Positions 5,870 to 10,845 of a DNA stretch of 10,845 nucleotides are shown in pieces. The position numbers and the translations under genes are program-made. Origin of the DNA: an uncultured Collinsella sp. (GTDB lineage: Bacteria > Actinomycetota > Coriobacteriia > Coriobacteriales > Coriobacteriaceae); the NCBI GenBank assembly GCA_902478865.1, contig CABSNA010000032.1, positions 1 through 10,845 on the forward strand, written 5' to 3'. Numbering within the stretch: the stretch's first letter is position 1; each line of letters starts with the position of its first letter. The notes below the pieces were generated by a model. That model did not search any database, had not been told where the DNA came from, and saw only the letters and a list, made by a program, of their open reading frames with translations.

Positions 5870-5898
5870 TTGACATGTCAAACCCCCTCATCAAGAAT
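5870..5898 (+). promoter_or_regulatory. Promoter with overlapping palindromic operator, upstream of mgtA leader
   Basis: A perfect TTGACA (-35, 5870-5875) is followed after 17 bases by AAGAAT (5893-5898), which matches the -10 consensus at four of six. The -35 forms half of the 12-bp perfect palindrome TTGACATGTCAA (5870-5881), flanked by GGGG and CCCC runs, a likely site for a dimeric regulator. Transcription would start near 5905 and run through the leader peptide into the ATPase gene. Confidence 0.55.
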
Positions 5899-5965
5899 AC
5901 GGGCGGATTAAAAAGGGGTACGAGATACCCAAAGCGCGCTGCGCTCAGCCTTTAGGAGGTGTGCC

Positions 5966-6037
5966 ATGGAAGGCAGTCCTAGTCGAAAAACCTGCATGTC
6001 GCCCTCGGCACGCCGCGAGGACTCCGCACACGCATAA
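5966..6037 (+). CDS. Putative 23-residue leader peptide upstream of the Mg2+ ATPase gene
   Basis: The ATG at 5966 has an ideal Shine-Dalgarno AGGAGG (5954-5959) six bases upstream, stronger than for most genes in this window, and reads 23 codons to TAA at 6035. The peptide starts MEGSPSRKTCMSPS and ends RREDSAHA; it is charged and has no membrane segment. It lies between the promoter at 5870 and the ATPase start at 6177. Segments overlapping it can pair (5959-5964 with 6026-6031; 5975-5980 with 6018-6023), so translation would alter the folding. In Salmonella and E. coli a leader peptide (MgtL) controls mgtA by Mg2+- and proline-dependent ribosome behaviour; a parallel is inferred from position, as the sequences are not alike and this one has only two prolines. 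It may also be a chance frame. Confidence 0.5.
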   Translation: MEGSPSRKTCMSPSARREDSAHA

Positions 6038-6063
6038 ACGCCACCGGCAGATCGCCAAAACCA

Positions 6064-6128
6064 CCGCAAAGGCGCGCTGCACCCTTTGTGGGCTCAAGAG
6101 CTTGACGTGAGCGACATCTAGGTTTTTT
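6064..6128 (+). promoter_or_regulatory. Leader RNA hairpin followed by T6 tract (possible attenuator)
   Basis: CCGCAAAGG (6064-6072) pairs with CCTTTGTGG (6083-6091) in a 9-bp stem with one G-U pair. Further on GCTCA/TGAGC (6092-6096 with 6108-6112) can form a small stem before TTTTTT at 6123-6128, about 50 bases upstream of the ATPase start. The stem does not directly touch the T-run, so terminator function is uncertain. I find no M-box consensus in the leader. Confidence 0.35.
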
Positions 6129-6176
6129 GAAGCAAATACGACACGTACGCTAACTCCCCTCAACAAGGAGGACCCT

Positions 6177-8944
6177 ATGCTGATGCTCAAAACCGTCACG
6201 GTACTCGAAGCCATCTCCAAGCGCCGCCGCACGGCGCGCCCTGCCGCTCATACCGGCCTGTCCAAGAACACCATATTCGCCGCCACCCATAGTGCCGAGG
6301 ACGCCCTCGTACTGCTTGACGCCACGGCAAACGGCCTCACCGTCGAGCAGGCAACTGAGCGCCTGAACGCCGTCGGCCCCAACACCATCGAGGCAACGAC
6401 CAAAACGCTCGCCCGCCGCATCGCCGACGCGTTCATCGATCCCTTCGCCGGCATCCTCGCCGCGCTCGCACTGGTCTCGCTCTACATCGACGTGCTCGCC
6501 GTGCCCGAACCGCAGCGCGACCCCTCCACGGTCATCGTCATCGGCACCATGCTGCTGGTATCGGGCGGCATGAAGTTTATCCAGGAAGCCCGCAGCGGCA
6601 ATGCGGCCGAGGCCCTCAAGGACCTGGTCTCCAACACTTGCACCGCCCTGCGCGACGGCGGGCGCATCGAGATCCCCTTCGACGAGCTCGTCCCCGGCGA
6701 TGTAATCCGCCTCTCTGCCGGCGATATGGTGCCAGCAGACGCCCGCATCATCACCGCGCGCGACCTGTTTGTGATCGAGTCCGCACTCACCGGCGAGAGC
6801 GAGGCCGTCGAGAAGACCACCACCGTCACCGTCGTCGAGGGCGCCGACGGCTCCGCACTGCCACTCTCTGCCTGCAAGAACATCGTCTTTACCGGCACCT
6901 CCGTGCAAAACGGCGCCGCCATGGCGCTTGTCGTTGCCACCGGCTCGGACACCTACCTGGGCGGCATCGCCAAGATGCTCAACGGGCGCGGCGAAAAGAG
7001 CGCGTTTGACCGCGGCGTCTCGAGCGTCTCCATGCTGCTGGTGCGCCTGATGCTCGTTATGGCGCCGGCCGTCTTTGCCATCAACGCCGCCACCAAGGGC
7101 AACGTCATCGACGCGCTGCTGTTCGCCACGAGCGTGGCCGTGGGCATCACGCCGCAGATGCTTCCCGTCATCGTGACCACGAGCCTGTCGCAGGGCGCCA
7201 AGGACCTCGCCCGTCGCCAGGTTATCGTCAAGGAGCTGCCGGCGATTCAAAACCTCGGAGCGATGGACGTCCTGTGCTGCGACAAGACCGGCACCCTCAC
7301 CGAAGACCGCATCGTGCTCGAGCGCTACCTCAACACCGATGGCAACGAGGACGCGCGCGTGCTGCGCCATGCGTTTTTAACAGCTTCTTCCAGACCGGCC
7401 TCAAAAATCTTATCGACCTGGCCGTAATCGACCGTGCCGATGTGACGCCCTCGACCGTCGCACCCGATTCCATGCTGGGCCAGAGCCTGCGCGACCGCTA
7501 CACCAAGGTCGACGAGGTTCCCTTCGATTTCTCGCGCCGTCGCCTGAGCGTAGTTGTCGCCGACGCCCAAGGCAAAACCCAGATGGTTACCAAGGGCGCT
7601 GCCGAGGAAATGCTCGAGATCTGCTCCTTTGTCGAGATCGATGGCATCGCTCAGCCGCTCACCGACGAGAAGCTCGCCCAGATTCGCAAGCAGATCGCCG
7701 GACTTAACGCCGAGGGCCTACGCGTAATTGCCGTGGCGCAGAAGACCAATCCGCGCTGCGTGGGCGAGTTTGGCATCGCCGACGAGTGCGACATGGTGCT
7801 GATGGGCTTTTTGGCCTTCCTCGATCCGCCCAAAGCAAGTGCCGCGGGCGCCGTCGCCACCCTCGAGGCCAAGGGCGTGGCGGTCAAGGTCCTAACCGGC
7901 GACAACGACCGCGTCGCCGCCACCGTCTGCGAGCAGATTGGTATCGATGCGAGCAACGTCTTGCTCGGCTCCGAGATCGATGCGCTCGATGACGCCGAAC
8001 TTGCCGAGCGCGCCGAGAAAACCCACCTCTTCGCCAAGCTCTCGCCGCTGCAGAAGGCGCGCCTGGTACGTGTCATGCGCGAGATGCTCGGCCACACCGT
8101 GGGCTTTATGGGCGACGGCATCAACGACGCCGCCGCCATGCGTGCGAGCGATTGCGGCATCTCGGTCGATTCGGCCGTCGATATTGCCAAGGAATCCGCC
8201 GATATCATCTTGCTTCAGAAGGACCTGGGCGTGCTCGAGCGCGGCATCATCGAAGGCCGCCGCACTTACGGCAACCTGATCAAGTACCTCAAGACCACGG
8301 TGAGCTCCAACTTTGGCAATGTGCTGTCCGTGACCGTCGCGAGCCTGTTCTTGCCGTTTTTGCCCATGAGCGCCCTGCAGCTGGTACTGCTGTCGCTGGT
8401 CTACGAGATCGTGTGCATCGCGCTGCCGTGGGACACCGTCGATGACGCCTGGACTGCCCGCCCGCGTGCCTGGGACGCCGCATCCATCAAGGGCTTTATG
8501 CTCGAGCTGGGCCCCGTGAGCTCGCTGTTTGACATCGTGACCTTCGCCGCGCTCTTCTTTGTCGTGTGCCCCGCCGCCGTGGACGCAAGCTGGTCCGAGC
8601 TTGCCGCCGCGGGCGACGTCGCGGGTATGGCGACCTTTGCTGCGCTCTTCCAGAGCGGCTGGTTTGTCGAGTCCATGTGGTCGCAGACACTCGTGGTCCA
8701 CATGTTGCGCTCCCCGAATCTGCCGAGCCCGCGCGACCACGCCGCGCCCGCATTGTGCGTTCTTACCGTGCTGGGCCTGGCGCTCGTCACCTGGCTGCCG
8801 GCAAGCCCCATCGCCGATGCGCTCGGCCTCATGCCGCTGCCCACGAGCTTTTTTGGGCTGCTCATCGGCATCGTCTCCGCCTATATCGCGCTCACCCAGC
8901 TGGCAAAGCGCCGCTACATTGCCCGCCACGGCGAGCTGCTGTAG
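6177..8944 (+). CDS. mgtA: P-type Mg2+-importing ATPase, MgtA family, interrupted by a -1 frameshift
   Basis: MgtA-type P3B ATPases import Mg2+ across the cytoplasmic membrane using ATP. Joined across a one-base shift at 7374-7379, the protein has about 922 residues, close to the family length of about 900. In the first frame: a cation-ATPase N-terminal domain (about residues 35-110), VPADARI and the actuator motif TGES (205-208), and the phosphorylation motif DKTGTLT with Asp369. In the second frame: NSFFQTGLKNL right after the shift, KGAAEE in the nucleotide domain, TGD (574-576), GDGIND (646-651), then six C-terminal membrane segments. The start at 6177 has AAGGAGG (6165-6171). Read literally, frame one stops at 7425-7427 after 416 residues, without the nucleotide-binding domain, and would be inactive. 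Everything else is intact, which argues for a sequencing error or a very recent mutation. Neighbours offer a leader peptide upstream and a convergent regulator downstream. Confidence 0.9.
7371..7384 (+). other. Frameshift site in mgtA (GCG TTT TTA ACA)
   Basis: The first frame reads GCG TTT TTA (7371-7379); slipping back one base then gives AAC AGC TTC TTC, so the joined protein reads AFLNSFFQTGLKN, which agrees with the MgtA family (Ala-Trp/Phe-Leu-Asn-Ser in relatives). The site is a T5 run. A missing T (T6 to T5) explains it most simply. TTTTTA is also slippery, but the heptamer G TTT TTA lacks the canonical first T, and only a weak 5-bp stem (7396-7400 with 7420-7424) follows. Confidence 0.85.
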
Positions 8945-8969
8945 CAAGTAGACGGAAAACACCCTGCCA

Positions 8970-9031
8970 GCTGCCGTTGCCACTACCACAGCTGCCAACG
9001 CCGCTGCCGTTGCCTCTGCCGCCGCCGCAGT
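8970..9031 (+). repeat. Low-complexity GCTGCCGTTGCC-type repeat behind mgtA
   Basis: GCTGCCGTTGCC occurs at 8970-8981 and 9003-9014, within a CTGCC/GCCGCC-rich tract that ends in CCGCCGCCGCAG. It is a degenerate short tandem tract in the gap between the converging ATPase and regulator genes. No gene is assigned to it. Confidence 0.5.
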
Positions 9032-9044
9032 CTATCCCCCCAGC

Positions 9045-9111
9045 AGTTGCGGTGAAATAGTTCCTGTTTAAAGCCCCGTGACTTTAATTTAGGGACTATT
9101 CCACCGCAACT
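9045..9111. repeat. Long imperfect hairpin between convergent genes
   Basis: AGTTGCGGTGAAATAGTTCCT (9045-9065) faces 9091-9111 (reverse complement), with 20 of 21 positions paired (one G-T wobble, one mismatch). The 25-base loop holds a further small stem TAAAG/CTTTA. It lies 14 bases from the stop of the minus-strand regulator gene and about 100 bases after the ATPase stop. It could end transcription from both sides, but no T-run follows, so it is equally likely a palindromic repeat of the kind seen elsewhere in the window. Confidence 0.7.
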
Positions 9112-9125
9112 TATTGGGAGATTAG

Positions 9126-10670
9126 CTAGTCCTTGGGTGTCCAGGACCAGAAGAAGTTGATAAGGGCCACGCGCGAGGCGGTGCCGGTCTTCTTGTTGAT
9201 CGAGGAAATGTGACGATAGAGCGTGGAGCGCGAAAGGAAGAGCGTTGTGGCGATGTCCTGAACGCTCTGGTCCGAAACGACCAAGACCTCAAGAATATCG
9301 CGCTCGCGCTCTGTAAGCCCAAAGGTGGCGACAAAGGCATCGAGGCGCTCATCGGACGTGAGCTCCGCTGCCTCCACGGGCTCGGGGTCGGAGCATGTGG
9401 GCGCAAGATCCCCACCAAGATCGTCGGTGGCAAGCGGCAGTCCGTCCCGCATCGCGGCATCATCGGCTCGTTGCCCCAACTGCCCCAGCAGCGTAATCGC
9501 AATGCCCACAAACATCACGAGCGCCGCACCGACCGCAGCCAGCACATTTTGACTCGAGATAATCGCCACTGCCGGCGCCGTCACGAACATCGAGCACACG
9601 TTGTTGACGACGCGACCCATGCACGGCCAAAAATATGACCAGCGCGCATAGAGCGAGACGGCGGCATATTTTGTGGTAAAGAACACCACGAAAAAGCCCG
9701 AGCCCAGATAAAAGATGATCGTGGCAGCAAGCTCGTTGCCGCCATTGCCATCGACGATGAGCACAAAGAACGAAAGCGTGGACAGTATGGCGGCACACGT
9801 CATGCCGATATTCATATACGAGCGGCCGTGCAGGTCAAATAGTGCGCCAGCGACCAACGAGCTCACGACAAGCAGCAGGCGCGGCCAATCGCCCAAATCG
9901 ACGGCTCCGACAGCATGCAGGGTCGTGAAGCCCGCGTTGAGAGCGGCGAATACGCTGGAAAGATACGCCGTCGCCACGGTCAGGCGAACTACGGCGCGAC
10001 GGAATGCCGCCTTTGCCTCGGGATCGTCATGCCACTTGGCGCCATATTCCAGAGCATCTACCGAAAGCCCGGCAGCACTGGGTTCAAAGTTGGGATCGGA
10101 CTCGTCGCGCAGCTTGGCGCGTCGGGCACCGTGGAGCAACGCCACCTGCGCGATCGCACAGACGACCAGAACAGCCTGCTGAGGAATGCCGACAGGCATC
10201 ACCATGTGGTTGAGAACCTGCACCAGAACGCCCATGGCGTAAGAAAGTGCGGCGGCGCGCGCCAAGCAGGGCGTTCGCGCAAAGCGCCTCGCAAAATTTG
10301 CATGAGCAGTCGATCCGCAGTAGCCCAGCGCGCAGCACGCCACCAAACCGCCGGCAATTACCACCTCAACCTGAACCGCCATAATCAACAGCAGCAATGC
10401 CGCCACCAGCAAAACGCCCGTGACGTCACTCGTTGCGTCGATAGCATGGGGACGGCGATAGTACAGAATGGGACGCACAAAGAAGCCAATCACGCTCGCG
10501 CCGATGACAAGGCTCTCATAAATAACGACCTCGTTCGGAGACACGAGCTCGGCCATGCGCACATCAAAGAGATACTCGCACGCCAAAAACGTGAAGAAGA
10601 ACAGCGCCAGGCATATAATCTCCCGAATGCCCCGACGCAGATATGCGGTTGTGTCTCCCATGCCCCTCAT
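9126..10670 (-). CDS. Membrane-bound LuxR-family transcriptional regulator (multi-TM sensor plus HTH)
   Basis: A 514-residue protein with about ten to twelve hydrophobic segments (residues about 15-410), resembling a transporter-like membrane domain. An acidic linker (about 411-450) follows, then a C-terminal LuxR/GerE helix-turn-helix (451-510): GLTERERDILEVLV, QDIATTLFLSRSTLYRHISSI, KKTGTASRVALI. The protein should therefore sense something at or in the membrane and bind DNA from there. This architecture is common and much expanded in Coriobacteriia. No receiver domain or phosphorylation site is seen, so it is not a standard two-component regulator. The ligand cannot be read from sequence. 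The start at 10670 is preceded by a G-rich ribosome site on the minus strand; the ATG at 10661, three codons in, is an alternative but its GAGGGG is only one base away. It converges on the ATPase gene, but a regulatory link to it is not shown. Confidence 0.9.
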   Translation of the reverse strand: MRGMGDTTAYLRRGIREIICLALFFFTFLACEYLFDVRMAELVSPNEVVIYESLVIGASVIGFFVRPILYYRRPHAIDATSDVTGVLLVAALLLLIMAVQVEVVIAGGLVACCALGYCGSTAHANFARRFARTPCLARAAALSYAMGVLVQVLNHMVMPVGIPQQAVLVVCAIAQVALLHGARRAKLRDESDPNFEPSAAGLSVDALEYGAKWHDDPEAKAAFRRAVVRLTVATAYLSSVFAALNAGFTTLHAVGAVDLGDWPRLLLVVSSLVAGALFDLHGRSYMNIGMTCAAILSTLSFFVLIVDGNGGNELAATIIFYLGSGFFVVFFTTKYAAVSLYARWSYFWPCMGRVVNNVCSMFVTAPAVAIISSQNVLAAVGAALVMFVGIAITLLGQLGQRADDAAMRDGLPLATDDLGGDLAPTCSDPEPVEAAELTSDERLDAFVATFGLTERERDILEVLVVSDQSVQDIATTLFLSRSTLYRHISSINKKTGTASRVALINFFWSWTPKD

Positions 10671-10701
10671 GGTTAACCCCCCGGCCGCTCAATTGTCTGG
10701 A

Positions 10702-10730
10702 AATCTATTTTAATAAAGAACCAGTCTCAA
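10702..10730 (-). promoter_or_regulatory. Probable promoter of the LuxR-type regulator gene
   Basis: On the minus strand TTGAGA (-35, plus 10725-10730; five of six) is followed after 17 bases by TAGATT (-10, plus 10702-10707; four of six), in an AT-rich patch that stands out from the GC-rich surroundings. It lies 32 bases before the start codon. Confidence 0.5.
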
Positions 10731-10737
10731 TATCGAA

Positions 10738-10838
10738 GCCGAGCTCGAAATGCTGCAAATTTGACCCCAGCCGTCCACATCACGCCGCGGTTTTGAGCCT
10801 CATGGACCAGAAGGGACACGCGCGGCCTCAAGCTCGGC
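10738..10838. repeat. Distant inverted repeat at the right edge
   Basis: GCCGAGCT (10738-10745) and AGCTCGGC (10831-10838) are exact reverse complements enclosing about 85 bases. The window ends in AAGGAGT (10839-10845), which may be a ribosome site of a plus-strand gene beyond the edge. No gene is seen here. Confidence 0.3.
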
Positions 10839-10845
10839 AAGGAGT

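Noticed and set aside
5905..6176. M-box (ykoK) or yybP-ykoY riboswitch in the mgtA leader
   Set aside because: An ACGCCA string at 6037-6042 first suggested an M-box, but the TTAGGTGAGGCTCC start and the other conserved blocks are absent, as are the yybP-ykoY signatures.
6150..8998. Long minus-strand open frames (406 and 368 codons) across mgtA
   Set aside because: They are antisense frames of a GC-rich gene, rich in His, Gly, Ala and Arg, with no ribosome site and no domain; the plus strand encodes clear ATPase motifs.

Overview
The window looks like a piece of a GC-rich actinobacterial genome, most likely a gut Coriobacteriia of the Collinsella type. This is an inference from high GC, gene content, a multi-membrane-segment protein fused to a LuxR-type DNA-binding domain, and spacers full of palindromic repeats; no marker gene proves it. 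The first 28 bases are not genomic: they match the Nextera/Tn5 transposase adapter, so the left edge is an untrimmed contig or read end.

Left part, plus strand (29-2559): the C-terminal part of hypD, then hypE, both for maturation of [NiFe]-hydrogenase (Fe(CN)2CO ligand assembly), followed by a stand-alone HAD phosphatase of the phosphoglycolate phosphatase type. Middle part, minus strand (5739 down to 3084): pyrE (orotate phosphoribosyltransferase), crr (glucose-type PTS EIIA) with a good promoter and an intrinsic terminator, and a small lipoprotein of unknown function. Right part: a plus-strand P-type Mg2+ ATPase of the MgtA family (6177-8944), converging on a minus-strand membrane-bound LuxR-type regulator (9126-10670).

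The spacers hold the most unusual material. A roughly 160-nt element occurs twice, directly behind the stop codons of the lipoprotein gene and of pyrE. The copies share a 20-nt identical block and three stems whose sequences differ while pairing is kept, including a conserved bulged T. This compensatory change suggests selection on a folded form (RNA or DNA hairpin). Around them lie several other palindromes, among them a perfect 20-bp inverted repeat with REP-like GGGGACGTTC cores and a cluster of three related hairpins after the phosphatase gene.

The ATPase gene has two notable points. Its 300-nt leader carries a TTGACA promoter overlapping a perfect palindrome and a 23-codon reading frame with a strong AGGAGG site, which resembles a regulatory leader peptide as known for mgtA in enterobacteria. 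The coding region is split by a single -1 shift at a T5 run (7374-7378); joining the frames restores a full-length protein of about 922 residues. The shift may be a base-call or assembly error, a recent mutation, or, less likely, programmed slippage.
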